Below are positions 1 to 7,548 of a stretch of DNA of 32,130 nt, piece by piece. Position 1 is the stretch's first letter; each line of letters opens with the position of its first letter. Source of the stretch: a virus; IMG/VR virus record IMGVR_UViG_3300046511_000118, positions 1 to 32,130 of that record, one strand, 5' to 3'. Both the position numbers and the translations under genes were made by a program. The notes under the pieces are model-generated. The model was not told where the DNA came from and did not search any database. It was given only the letters and a program-made list of their open reading frames with translations.

Positions 1-113
1 CGTACGGCGCCGGTTTCAAGAGCGGCACGCTTGAAATGCGCGCGCTGCAGGCGGTCGACGTCAACATCCGCCACGCCGCAAGCTTCGCGGTCAAGTCGGA
101 CGCAATCGCCTAA
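1..113 (+). CDS. Probable major capsid protein, C-terminal end (5' partial)
   Basis: An open frame enters from the left edge (first full codon at 3) and stops at TAA 111-113, giving 36 residues ending in RHAASFAVKSDAIA. Such an end, with a His-Ala-x-x-Phe-Ala-Val pattern, is typical of the last beta strand of tailed-phage coat proteins. Position supports this: a strong terminator follows and the next recognisable genes are head-tail connectors, the lambda E-FI-FII order. Almost all of the gene lies outside the window, so the fold family cannot be assigned. Another head protein is possible. Confidence 0.6.
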   Translation, partial: YGAGFKSGTLEMRALQAVDVNIRHAASFAVKSDAIA

Positions 114-133
114 GCGACGCCAGGCGAGCCAGG

Positions 134-159
134 AAACGGCCGGGCGACCGGCCGTTTTT
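134..159 (+). terminator. Rho-independent terminator after the capsid gene
   Basis: Arms AACGGCCG (135-142) and CGGCCGTT (149-156) pair perfectly around a 6-nt loop, and the run of T at 155-159 completes an intrinsic terminator. It lies 21 nt after the capsid stop and would separate very high capsid transcription from the downstream head-tail genes, which must rely on readthrough, antitermination or an unseen promoter. Confidence 0.85.
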
Positions 160-180
160 CAAACCCTCGAGACACCCAAC

Positions 181-630
181 ATGAAAGCAATCGAAAGCGC
201 ATTTTTCCGCGTCCGTCTGTTTATGGCGGTCGCGCTGAACATGGCCGTACACGGCGCCGGCGACGTCCTGTTTCTGACGCCGGAAGAAGCGGACGCGCAC
301 GGCCACAAGCTGGAAGCGCTGACGGCCGACCAGGCGGCGGCGCTCGGCGTAAGCCAGCACACCGCGGCGAACATCGTCGCGACCGTCCAGGGCCTACCGT
401 CCGACGCCGTCGTTAAGGGCTTGCAACTCGGAACCATTCACGAAGACACGGCGCGCGCGGCATTCCCCGACGCATTCGCGAAGCCTGTCGACCCTTCCAA
501 GGATGAAAGTGCAGCGGGCGCAACGGTAGAAGCTGCCGTCGCACCGTCACCGGTCGCCGCTGAAGCAGCGACGCCGGCCGCGCCGGACTCCAACACCACA
601 CCGGCGGCCAGCGATGCGCAAAGCGCCTAA
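181..630 (+). CDS. Hypothetical protein between capsid and head-tail connector genes
   Basis: This encodes 149 residues from ATG 181. An in-frame ATG at 241 is an alternative; the 181 start has only a GAG in a CTCGAG about 12 nt upstream. Residues about 30-110 look globular and helical; the last 40 are an Ala/Pro/Thr-rich low-complexity tail. It occupies the place of lambda FI, a DNA-packaging accessory gene, but I recognise no homology to FI. The 3' end overlaps the next gene by 17 nt. A structural or assembly role is inferred from position only. Confidence 0.7.
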   Translation: MKAIESAFFRVRLFMAVALNMAVHGAGDVLFLTPEEADAHGHKLEALTADQAAALGVSQHTAANIVATVQGLPSDAVVKGLQLGTIHEDTARAAFPDAFAKPVDPSKDESAAGATVEAAVAPSPVAAEAATPAAPDSNTTPAASDAQSA

Positions 631-811
631 ACCGGCCGCGAAACCCGTCGAGGAAACCCGGCGGTTTCGCCTTCGCGACGGGTTCGTCCTGCACCAAGGG
701 CGGCACGTACGGCGCGGCGGCGAAGTCGTCGAGGTCACGAAGGCGGAATACATCGCGCACGCGCACAAGTTCGAAGACGGCGCGCTCGAGGACTCCGACG
801 ACGATGCTTAA
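614..811 (+). CDS. Small basic/acidic phage protein
   Basis: This encodes 65 residues, starting inside the end of the preceding gene and overlapping the next start by 8 nt, so translation is probably coupled. The N-terminus is Lys/Arg/Pro-rich and the C-terminus ends in an acidic SDDDA tail. The middle reads as a short beta-hairpin unit (gene-product pattern G-FVLHQGRHVRRGGEVVEV-T) like small proteins often found between capsid and connector genes in siphoviruses. Function is unknown. The reading frame is supported by the tight overlaps and by codon use like its neighbours. Confidence 0.7.
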   Translation: MRKAPKPAAKPVEETRRFRLRDGFVLHQGRHVRRGGEVVEVTKAEYIAHAHKFEDGALEDSDDDA

Positions 812-1082
812 CGAGAACCCCCAGCTTTTCCTGGCGCCGCCGTTCGGCGTCCCGGTTTCCTGGGGCGCGATCGATACGCGCGGCATTCTGGACATGCCGG
901 CGAACGTCGTCGGCGGCGGAATGGTCATCACGACCGATTACAAGCTGACGTTTGAATCCGCGTCACTGCCGGGCCTGGATTTCGACGACCTGATTTACGT
1001 CGACGGCGCACCGTTCGCCGTGCGGGAAGTTAAGCCGATGACGGACGGCGTTTTCTCTGAAGCGGAACTGACCAAAAAATGA
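804..1082 (+). CDS. Head-tail joining protein, lambda gpFII-like
   Basis: This encodes 92 residues. The lambda FII family (Phage_attach type) are small beta-barrel proteins that close the connector and present the surface to which the tail docks. The sequence fits: short, beta-rich, with the family-like pattern ending DDLIYVDGAPFAVREVKP and a short C-terminal tail. It lies directly before a U-like tail terminator, as expected. The stop overlaps the next ATG in an ATGA unit. Family assignment is from pattern, size and synteny, not a search. Confidence 0.7.
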   Translation: MLNENPQLFLAPPFGVPVSWGAIDTRGILDMPANVVGGGMVITTDYKLTFESASLPGLDFDDLIYVDGAPFAVREVKPMTDGVFSEAELTKK

Positions 1083-1504
1083 CGTCGATTCGCGAACGCA
1101 TTATCCAGAACGTCGTCGCCGCGCTGGCGGCGGCGCCTGGCATGCCGGCGGTTTATCGCAGTCGCACGGCGGCACTTTCGCGCGCGGACTCGGTCGCCGC
1201 GGTCATCGTTTCGCCGGCGGCGGACCAGGGCGCGCAGAACGTCGTCCCGAAGGTCGACTGGGACCTGTCGTTACAGGTCATCGTCTACACCCGCGGCGAC
1301 CAGCCGGACGTCCTGGCGGATCCGATTATCGTCGCCGTCACGGCGGCGATTATGGCGGACCAGACGCAGGGTAATTTAGCGATGGACACGCAACCGGCCA
1401 GCGTTCATTTTGGTTTTTCTGACGCCGACGAATCGCTTTGTTTCGCGACATGTCAGTTCGATATAAAATACCGCACAGACCAGCGCGATTTAACCATTCA
1501 ATAG
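1079..1504 (+). CDS. Tail terminator protein, lambda gpU-like
   Basis: This encodes 141 residues starting at the ATGA overlap with the connector gene. The N-terminus MTSIRERIIQNVVAAL and the alternating helix/strand pattern, with a central strand reading WDLSLQVIVYTRG, resemble the minor tail U family (lambda gpU is 131 residues). Family members form a hexameric ring that stops tail-tube growth and joins the head connector. The gene sits between the FII-like and tube genes; lambda Z, normally next to U, is absent here (compare the Z-like gene at 30728). Confidence 0.75.
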   Translation: MTSIRERIIQNVVAALAAAPGMPAVYRSRTAALSRADSVAAVIVSPAADQGAQNVVPKVDWDLSLQVIVYTRGDQPDVLADPIIVAVTAAIMADQTQGNLAMDTQPASVHFGFSDADESLCFATCQFDIKYRTDQRDLTIQ

Positions 1505-1513
1505 GGGCGACAA

Positions 1514-1690
1514 ATGCCTGACGTAATCGATAAATATCACGGCGAAGGCGGAAGCTATACGCGCGACCCTGTAACGGGCGTGCGGACGCTGGTCGAACGA
1601 ACCGATTTCGCGCCGGAAGGCGCCGACAAAGCAGCACCGACGGCACCGACGGCACCGACGCCGGCGGACGCGGCAAACGGACAGGGGTAA
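1514..1690 (+). CDS. Small Pro/Ala-tailed phage protein preceding the tube gene
   Basis: This encodes 58 residues from ATG 1514, preceded by a good ribosome site (AGGGG at 1503-1507), and stops 3 nt before the tube-protein ATG. The N-terminal half contains KYHGEGGSYTRDPVTG followed by a Leu-Val-Glu-Arg-Thr stretch. The C-terminal half is a low-complexity tract of APT repeats. Similar short proteins with a HGxGGSYxRDPxTG core commonly precede tail tube genes in siphophages. Function unknown; the frame is convincing from its RBS, spacing and motif. Confidence 0.75.
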   Translation: MPDVIDKYHGEGGSYTRDPVTGVRTLVERTDFAPEGADKAAPTAPTAPTPADAANGQG

Positions 1691-1693
1691 ATC

Positions 1694-2635
1694 ATGGTAG
1701 CGGCAAACCGCCTTTTGACGCGACGCCGGCTGGTACTGGCGAAAATCGAATCGACGTATGGCGTCGACGCGATCCCGTCCGGCCTGACGAATGCGATTCT
1801 TATCAAGAATCTCAATATCACGCCGATGGAAGCGACGCTGGTCGCGCGCGACCTGGTCCGTCCGTTCCTGGGCAATTTCGAAAACCTGGTCGCGGACGCG
1901 CATGTAAAGGTCGATTTCGAAGTCGAAGTCGCCGGCGCGGGCGCCGCGGGAACGGCGCCGGGTTATGGCGTCTTGCTGCGGGGCTGTGGGTTCGCTGAAA
2001 CGCTGACAGTCGGCCAGGACGCGACCTATACGCCGGTTTCGGCGTCGATCGAATCCCTGACGCTCTATTTCCAGCAGGACGGCGCACAGCACAGCATTAC
2101 GGGCGCGCGCGGCGATATGGAAATCACGCTGCAGGCGAAGGCGATCCCGACGTTTAAATTTACATTCACCGGCATTTACAACCCGCCGACCGCGACGTCG
2201 CTCGCGACGCCGACGTTCGCCGGGTTCCAGACGCCGCTGGTCGCGAATTCGTCCAATACGCCGGCATTCACGGTCGGCGGATACGCGCCGGTCCTGGACC
2301 AGTTTTCCCTGAAGCTGGGGAACCAGGTCGACTTCCGTTCGCTGATCGGCGCGCAGTACACGCAGATCCTGGACCGCAAAGTCGCCGGCCAGCTTTCATT
2401 CGAAGCGGTCACGCCGGACATTCACGACTTTTTTGCGCCGGCGCTGTCTGGCGCGAAGTCGGCGGTATCGCTGACGCATGGCACGGCCGCGGGAAATATC
2501 GTCAAGCTGGACATGCCGTCCGTCAATCTGCAGAACCCGACTTACACGGATAACAACGGCGTCCAAATGATGCAAATCCCGTACGCCGGGATCCCGATCG
2601 TCGGCAATGACGAATTGACGATCACCGTCAAGTAA
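1694..2635 (+). CDS. Major tail tube protein, lambda gpV-like position
   Basis: This encodes 313 residues with a clear ribosome site (AGGGG, start ATG 1694). It is beta-rich and begins with a region typical of siphovirus tube proteins (KIESTYGVDAIPS, then ARDLVRPFLGNFE), with Gly-rich turns and a long second half suggesting an additional domain. Tube proteins stack as hexameric rings around the tape measure. Its place just before the G/GT chaperones and the tape measure is diagnostic. Length is in the usual 150-350 range. A GC hairpin follows the stop. Confidence 0.85.
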   Translation: MVAANRLLTRRRLVLAKIESTYGVDAIPSGLTNAILIKNLNITPMEATLVARDLVRPFLGNFENLVADAHVKVDFEVEVAGAGAAGTAPGYGVLLRGCGFAETLTVGQDATYTPVSASIESLTLYFQQDGAQHSITGARGDMEITLQAKAIPTFKFTFTGIYNPPTATSLATPTFAGFQTPLVANSSNTPAFTVGGYAPVLDQFSLKLGNQVDFRSLIGAQYTQILDRKVAGQLSFEAVTPDIHDFFAPALSGAKSAVSLTHGTAAGNIVKLDMPSVNLQNPTYTDNNGVQMMQIPYAGIPIVGNDELTITVK

Positions 2636-2642
2636 CGCCAGG

Positions 2643-2665
2643 GGCCGGCGCCGCGCGCGCCGGCC
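2643..2665 (+). other. GC-rich intercistronic hairpin after the tube gene
   Basis: Arms GGCCGGCGC (2643-2651) and GCGCCGGCC (2657-2665) pair perfectly around a 5-nt loop. There is no T run, so this is not an intrinsic terminator. Its place between the abundant tube protein and the low-level chaperones suggests an mRNA stability or processing element (inference). Confidence 0.5.
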
Positions 2666-2691
2666 GGCCGCACTCTCTCGAGCAAAATCGC

Positions 2692-3030
2692 ATGTTCAAA
2701 ATCGTACAAACCGACGGCTATAACTGGCCCGTCGAAGTGAAGATCCCGGCCGACGGCGGCCGTTTCGAAACGGCATCGTTCGACGTCAAGTTCAAGCGCA
2801 TGCAGCGGTCGCGCGTCGAAGCGCTTCGCGAAGAATTTTCGAAGCCGGACGGCGATTCCGCGGCGGTCGCGCGCGAAGTCGTCATCGGCTGGAACGGCGT
2901 CGAAGACGACAGCGGGGCCATTCCGTTTTCAGCCGGCGCGCTGGACAAGGTCCTGGAAATTCAAGGCGTCGCGCCGGCGATCGTCGGTTCGTTCTTTTCG
3001 TCCGCATACGGCGTCGAAAGAAAAAACTAA
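2692..3030 (+). CDS. Tail assembly chaperone, lambda gpG-like (unshifted product)
   Basis: This encodes 112 residues ending VERKN then TAA. It is a small acidic/helical protein whose C-terminal part (WNGVEDDSGAIPFSAGALDK) matches the tail chaperone pattern in which a substrate-tolerance-like segment precedes a helix. In lambda, gpG binds the tape measure and keeps it soluble during tube assembly. Position between tube and tape measure genes is exactly that of G. Translation is weakly initiated (only a GAG upstream). A fraction of ribosomes should shift at 3021-3027 to make the longer form. Confidence 0.85.
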   Translation: MFKIVQTDGYNWPVEVKIPADGGRFETASFDVKFKRMQRSRVEALREEFSKPDGDSAAVAREVVIGWNGVEDDSGAIPFSAGALDKVLEIQGVAPAIVGSFFSSAYGVERKN

Positions 3031-3380
3031 TCGAGGCCGCGCAGCACTGGGCGCGCGGCGGCACGCCGGACGACTCGGACCTGGCGGCGGACCTGGAGGC
3101 ATACGGGGCGCCGCCTGAAGTCATCGAGGCATGCAAGGTACAAAACAGGGCCGAAGACTTCGAAGTCCTGGCCGAAAACTGGGAAACCTTGTCCCTGTTT
3201 TTACGCATGTCGACGCAATGGGTCGCGAGTAATGGCGCGGTCCTGGGGATGAATTACCAGTCCCTGGACTTCCTGTTTCGGACGTTCCAGGTCATCGACC
3301 CAGCGAAGACCCTGGACGATATACAAGCGATGGAAGCGGCGGCCGTCGCGGTTATGAACGATCGGAAGACGACAAGCTAA
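2692..3380 (+). CDS. Tail assembly chaperone GT fusion made by -1 frameshift
   Basis: Reading 2692-3027 in the G frame, then slipping back one base so that translation resumes at 3027 (CTA), gives 112 + 117 residues and ends at TAA 3378-3380. The extension contains NWETLSLFLRMSTQWV, then a MNYQSLDFLF segment and a closing helix IQAMEAAAVAVMNDRK, which looks like the DUF1799 family that forms the T domain in many siphophages. Known GT proteins bridge the tape measure and tube subunits. The T frame has no good start of its own and opens right across the slip site. Its stop overlaps the tape measure ATG by one base. Confidence 0.85.
3021..3059 (+). promoter_or_regulatory. Programmed -1 ribosomal frameshift signal
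   Basis: The heptamer A_AAA_AAC (3021-3027) is a canonical X_XXY_YYZ slip site in the G frame, followed at once by the zero-frame stop TAA (3028-3030). After an 8-nt spacer, GCCGCGC (3036-3042) can pair with GCGCGGC (3053-3059) around a 10-nt loop, a suitable stimulatory stem. The -1 frame is open from here to the tape measure gene. All the parts are visible in sequence; efficiency is not. Confidence 0.85.
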
Positions 3381-6211
3381 TGGCACTCAATACGACGCGC
3401 GCGCAGGTCCAGATTAACGCGACGGTAAGCGGAACGAGCCAGGTCGCGGGCCTGACGCAGACGATTAACGGGACGACGTCCAGCGTCGCGCAACTGACGC
3501 GCCAACAGCAAGCGTTACAGCGTCAAATCGATAACCTGACGCAGACGGTCGGAAAGTCGCGGTCCGAAATCCTGCAGTGGAAGGCGAACGCCGCCGGGAT
3601 GGGCGATTCGCTCGGGCCGGCGATCGAAAACCTTCGCCGGCTGGGGATCGACGGCGGCCACGCGATGAACGACCTGTCGTTTAAGACGGCGGGCGCGAAG
3701 CGCGAATTGCTGGTCCTGATGCATGAGGCGTCGCAAGGAAACTGGACGAAGTTCGGCGGGTCGCTGATGGTCCTGGGCGAACGTATTAACGTCATGTCCC
3801 TTTTGTTTAGCGCGACCGGCGCGACGATTATCGGCGTCGTCGCGGCGCTCGGCGGCCTGGTCGTCGCGTTCGCGAAGGGCGCGTCGGAATCGTCCGCGTT
3901 CGCGCATTCGATGGAAATGACCGGCACGTATGCCGGCATCACTGAGGACCGTTTTAACGCGCTGGCGCATGCGGTCGGCGAACAGTTTCCCGGCGGGATC
4001 CATTCCGCGCGCGCGGCACTTCAGGAACTGATTTCGACAGGTAGTTTCACGTCCGAAAACCTTCTGGTCCTGGGGAAAGACGTCGAATTGCTGGCGCACC
4101 TTAGCGGCGAGTCGTCCGACAAAATCGTCGCGGACTTCGCGAAAATGTCGACCGGCGTCGCGAAATGGGCCGAAGAACACAACCGCCAATACCATTTCAT
4201 TACGGCCGCGCAATACGCCTACATTGTCGCGCTCGAGGAACAAGGCCGCACAGAGGAAGCGGAAAAGGTCGTCGCGGACGCGCTCTATAAGCACCTGGGC
4301 GGCGACGCGGTCCAGAACCTGGGTTTGCTCGAGCAAGCCTGGCACGGCGTACGGGATGCGATCGGCGACGCCGTCGACGCGCTTAAGGGTTTCGGCCGCA
4401 CCGAAACGACCGGCCAGCAAATCGCGAAAATGCTCGCGAAGAAAAACGGCGCGAATTCGGGTCCGACGTTGTTTAACGATTACAACGACGGCGCGGACGT
4501 CTGGTCGAAAGACGACGAAACGAAGCTGGACGCGCTTCGGAAAAAATTCGCGCAGGAACAAGCGGACGCGCAAAAGAAGTCCGCCGACGACCAGACCCAG
4601 CAAAAGGGGATCGCGGGTATCGAGGCGCTTCGCAGTCACTGGCGCAACATGGCCGGCGACGTCAATCGCGCGGACGAGGAAATCAAGCGGTTCCATAGGG
4701 ATTTGGACGCCGCGCTGAAGGCGAACCCGAACGATAAAGACGCGCTGGACGCGCAGGCGCACGCCGGCGAAATTGAAGCGGCGATCCGCAAGCGCGACGA
4801 AAAGCTGAAAAAGCCGAAGGTCGACCATTCCGGCCAGAAGCTGGAAAACGCGTATCAGACGCGGCGCCAGTCGCTGACGGATGACGGCGGCAAGCTGGAC
4901 AGCGAAATCGCGCAGGTCGAACGCTTCGGAAAGGTCCTGGACGCGTCGCGTCTGGCGGTCCTGAACCTGGATATTGCGCAAGGCAAGCTGAAGGGCCTGT
5001 CGTCGGATCAAATCGCGACGTTGCGCGCGCTGGCCGGCGCCGATGACGCGAAACAGCAAGCGCTGGCGTCCGCGAAGGCGTTCCAGGGCGGCGAAGCTCG
5101 GGCGAAGCAAATCGCCGCGGAAGCGCAGGCGCGCACGGTAAGCAATCGCGAAGCACAGGTCGCGGTCGAAATGGCGCAGGTCGAGCAGCAGGGCCTGGCG
5201 AAGACGTCCGCACGCTATCAGCAATTGGAAAAGGATATCCGCGCGGCGGTCAACGCGCGCGAAGACGCGAACCTGGCGTCGACGCTGCAGCAACAAAGCG
5301 CGGCGACCGACGTCGAAGTCGCGAAGCTCGAGGACGAAACCGTCCTGATGCGTAAAAACTCGCTCGCGCGCCAGCAGCTTATCGCCGACATGAAAATCCA
5401 GGCGGAAGCGGCGAAACTGATCGTCGCGAACCCGGACCAGGCGGCACAGATCCAGGCGGACGCGGACGCGCGCAAGGCGAAAATTAATGGCGCGCTCGAG
5501 GACAATTACAACGCGTCGCGCTCGAGCGGCCAGGGCCAGACGAAGGCATTCCAGGACTATATCGACCAGTCGACGGACGCCGCGACGCAGGTGCAAAAGC
5601 TTTGGGGCGACACGTTCAAAGGCACAGCGGACGCGATGGAAACGTTCCTGGAAGGCGGCAAGGTCGACTTTAAGGCGTTCGCCGACAGCATCATTAAAGA
5701 CCTGTTGCGCATGGCGCTTCAACAAACCGTTATGGCGCCGCTCCTTAAGCTGATCGGCGCCGGCCTGGGCGTCGGCGGCGGCGGCGGACAGTCGATTAAT
5801 GGTGCGGGCGTCCAGGTCGGCGCGGCGCCGACGGCGAGCATTACGACGACTGCACTTCCGTTCGCGAACGGCGGCGTTTTCGGGCCGGGCGGATCCGTTC
5901 CGCTGACGAAGTATGCGACGGGCGGCGTCGCGAAGTCGCCGCAATTGGCGCTATTCGGCGAAGGATCGCACAACGAAGCATATGTCCCGCTGCCGGACGG
6001 CCGGTCGATCCCGGTAAGCATGAAAGGCAACCAGCAGCAGGGCGGCCACACGATCCAGACAAACGTAACGGTCAACAGCGACGGATCGTCCGCAATCGGC
6101 GGCGACCAGCAAGGGAAGCGCATGGCCGAAGCGGTTAAAGCGGCGGTCACTCAAGAACTGATGCGCCAGCAGCGCGACGGCGGCATGTTCTCAAGCACGA
6201 GGAATTTTTAA
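3380..6211 (+). CDS. Tail tape measure protein, lambda gpH-like
   Basis: This encodes 943 residues. By the rule of about 1.5 angstrom of tail per residue, a tail near 140 nm is implied. Order: N-terminal coiled-coil (about 1-60, Gln/Thr-rich), a tail-length-tape-measure region (about 70-330) with a hydrophobic membrane-like segment near 140-165, a long Lys/Ala/Asp helical domain (about 380-760), then a lambda-type C-terminal region (about 745-790, FKAFADSIIKDLLRMALQQ) and a Gly-rich end. The start overlaps the T stop (TAATG) and the stop overlaps the M start. It scaffolds tube length and probably takes part in DNA injection. Confidence 0.93.
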   Translation: MALNTTRAQVQINATVSGTSQVAGLTQTINGTTSSVAQLTRQQQALQRQIDNLTQTVGKSRSEILQWKANAAGMGDSLGPAIENLRRLGIDGGHAMNDLSFKTAGAKRELLVLMHEASQGNWTKFGGSLMVLGERINVMSLLFSATGATIIGVVAALGGLVVAFAKGASESSAFAHSMEMTGTYAGITEDRFNALAHAVGEQFPGGIHSARAALQELISTGSFTSENLLVLGKDVELLAHLSGESSDKIVADFAKMSTGVAKWAEEHNRQYHFITAAQYAYIVALEEQGRTEEAEKVVADALYKHLGGDAVQNLGLLEQAWHGVRDAIGDAVDALKGFGRTETTGQQIAKMLAKKNGANSGPTLFNDYNDGADVWSKDDETKLDALRKKFAQEQADAQKKSADDQTQQKGIAGIEALRSHWRNMAGDVNRADEEIKRFHRDLDAALKANPNDKDALDAQAHAGEIEAAIRKRDEKLKKPKVDHSGQKLENAYQTRRQSLTDDGGKLDSEIAQVERFGKVLDASRLAVLNLDIAQGKLKGLSSDQIATLRALAGADDAKQQALASAKAFQGGEARAKQIAAEAQARTVSNREAQVAVEMAQVEQQGLAKTSARYQQLEKDIRAAVNAREDANLASTLQQQSAATDVEVAKLEDETVLMRKNSLARQQLIADMKIQAEAAKLIVANPDQAAQIQADADARKAKINGALEDNYNASRSSGQGQTKAFQDYIDQSTDAATQVQKLWGDTFKGTADAMETFLEGGKVDFKAFADSIIKDLLRMALQQTVMAPLLKLIGAGLGVGGGGGQSINGAGVQVGAAPTASITTTALPFANGGVFGPGGSVPLTKYATGGVAKSPQLALFGEGSHNEAYVPLPDGRSIPVSMKGNQQQGGHTIQTNVTVNSDGSSAIGGDQQGKRMAEAVKAAVTQELMRQQRDGGMFSSTRNF

Positions 6212-6585
6212 TGGCGAACGTCTTTACCTGGGCGCCGGACTTCGGCGCGCAAGGCAACTATAAGCCGAATATTCACGTCGCCGCGATGGGCGACGGATAC
6301 GAGCAGCGGACGCAATTCGGGCTGAATGCGAACCCGGCCGGCTGGTCGCTGCAATTCACGAAGCGCACCGACGCGGAAGCTGCGGCGATATACGGATTCC
6401 TAACGAGTATGGGCGCGCTTCAGTCGTTCCAGTGGACGCCGCCGGGCGAATCGTTCGCGCTGACGTTCGTTTGTCGCCAGTTCACGAAGGCGCCGGTAAA
6501 CGGGAACGGCGTCGACGCAGCGACCGGCCGCGCGAAATATCTGTGGGATATCAGCGCGCAATTCGACCAGGTTTTCGAGCCTTAA
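6211..6585 (+). CDS. Minor tail protein, lambda gpM-like
   Basis: This encodes 124 residues from a TAATG overlap with the tape measure gene. It shows the phage minor tail pattern: PDFGAQGNYKPNIHVAAMGDGYEQR, shortened here to its core GDGYEQRTQFGLN, then a predicted strand segment FLTSMGALQSFQWTPP. The family forms part of the distal tail initiator complex (H-M-L-K-I-J). The size matches lambda gpM (109 residues). Three bases separate it from the L-like gene. Confidence 0.88.
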   Translation: MANVFTWAPDFGAQGNYKPNIHVAAMGDGYEQRTQFGLNANPAGWSLQFTKRTDAEAAAIYGFLTSMGALQSFQWTPPGESFALTFVCRQFTKAPVNGNGVDAATGRAKYLWDISAQFDQVFEP

Positions 6586-6588
6586 ACC

Positions 6589-7548
6589 ATGCCAGCAAAT
6601 ACCCCGATTTCGATCGTTTCGGAACTGCAAAAGCTCGCGCCGTCGGCAATCATCGAACTGTACGTCCTGGACCTGACGAGCATAGGCGGGCCGGTCGTCA
6701 ATTACCACGGTGGCACGAACGAGCTATTACAGCCGATCGTCTGGCAAGGCGTCACGTATTACCCGTTTCCCGTAAGCGCGACCGGGTTCGAATACAACGG
6801 CAAGGGCACATTACCGCGGCCGAAGCTGCAGGCGGCGAACGTGAGCAGCGCTATAACGGCGCTTCTGATCCAGTACGGCGACTTTGTCGGATGCAAGCTC
6901 ACGCGAAAGCGGACGCTGGTTAAGTACCTGGACCCTATCAATTTCATTCTGACGCCGGCGAAGCATTACGAGCGCGCCGGATACCTCGAGGGGCGCGTAA
7001 TCAACGCCGGCGGCGTTTTCGACCGCGCTTACTATGCGACGACTTATCCGGACGTCGCGACGGCGTACGCCGGCCAGGACGTTATCCAGCACTTTATCGC
7101 GTTCGGGATCGCGGAAGGTCGCAACGGCAACGCAGCGGGGCCATTTGACAGCGGTTATTACCTGGGCGCCTATGCGGATATCGCGACCGCGCAAAACGCC
7201 GGTATCAACCCGACGGCGGATCCGACGGCGTCGTTTCCGGATGACGTCTTCTACATTGAGCAGCGCACCGCGGAAAATCGCGACGTCGTCGAATTTTCGC
7301 TGGCGGCGTCGTTCGATTTCCAGGGCCTGCAACTACCGCGCCGGCCGATCATCCAGAACGTTTGCCTTTGGAAATACCGCGGGCCGGAATGCGGCTGGAC
7401 GGGCGGGCCGGCCACAATCGACGACGTCCCGACGTCGGACTGGTCCCTGGACGTCTGTAGTAAGCGCCTGGCCGGCTGTCGCTGCCGGTTCGGGGCGAAT
7501 AACCCAATCCCTTACGGCGGGTTTCCTGGCGCTTCGGTATCGCACTAA
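6589..7548 (+). CDS. Minor tail protein, lambda gpL-like, with a repeat insertion
   Basis: This encodes 319 residues, compared with 232 in lambda gpL. The N-terminal about 125 and C-terminal about 95 residues match the L family. Cys259, Cys268, Cys290 and Cys297 keep the x8 and x6 spacing of the cysteines that hold an iron-sulfur cluster in lambda gpL. Between the halves lies an extra segment (about 128-222) with two units starting FDRAYYATTYPDVATA (residue 144) and FDSGYYLGAYADIATA (186), the first ending in HFIAFGIAEGR. This is the FDxxYYLxxxPDV...GxxEGR repeat known from bacterial surface and glycosyltransferase-associated proteins. The L protein probably joins the tail-tip hub to the tube. 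Confidence 0.9.
   Translation: MPANTPISIVSELQKLAPSAIIELYVLDLTSIGGPVVNYHGGTNELLQPIVWQGVTYYPFPVSATGFEYNGKGTLPRPKLQAANVSSAITALLIQYGDFVGCKLTRKRTLVKYLDPINFILTPAKHYERAGYLEGRVINAGGVFDRAYYATTYPDVATAYAGQDVIQHFIAFGIAEGRNGNAAGPFDSGYYLGAYADIATAQNAGINPTADPTASFPDDVFYIEQRTAENRDVVEFSLAASFDFQGLQLPRRPIIQNVCLWKYRGPECGWTGGPATIDDVPTSDWSLDVCSKRLAGCRCRFGANNPIPYGGFPGASVSH

Noticed and set aside
3515-5944. Long antisense frame of 809 codons opposite the tape measure gene
   Set aside because: It is a shadow of a GC-rich gene with strong codon bias: Arg-rich, low complexity in protein terms, no RBS, and opposite a clear tape measure gene.
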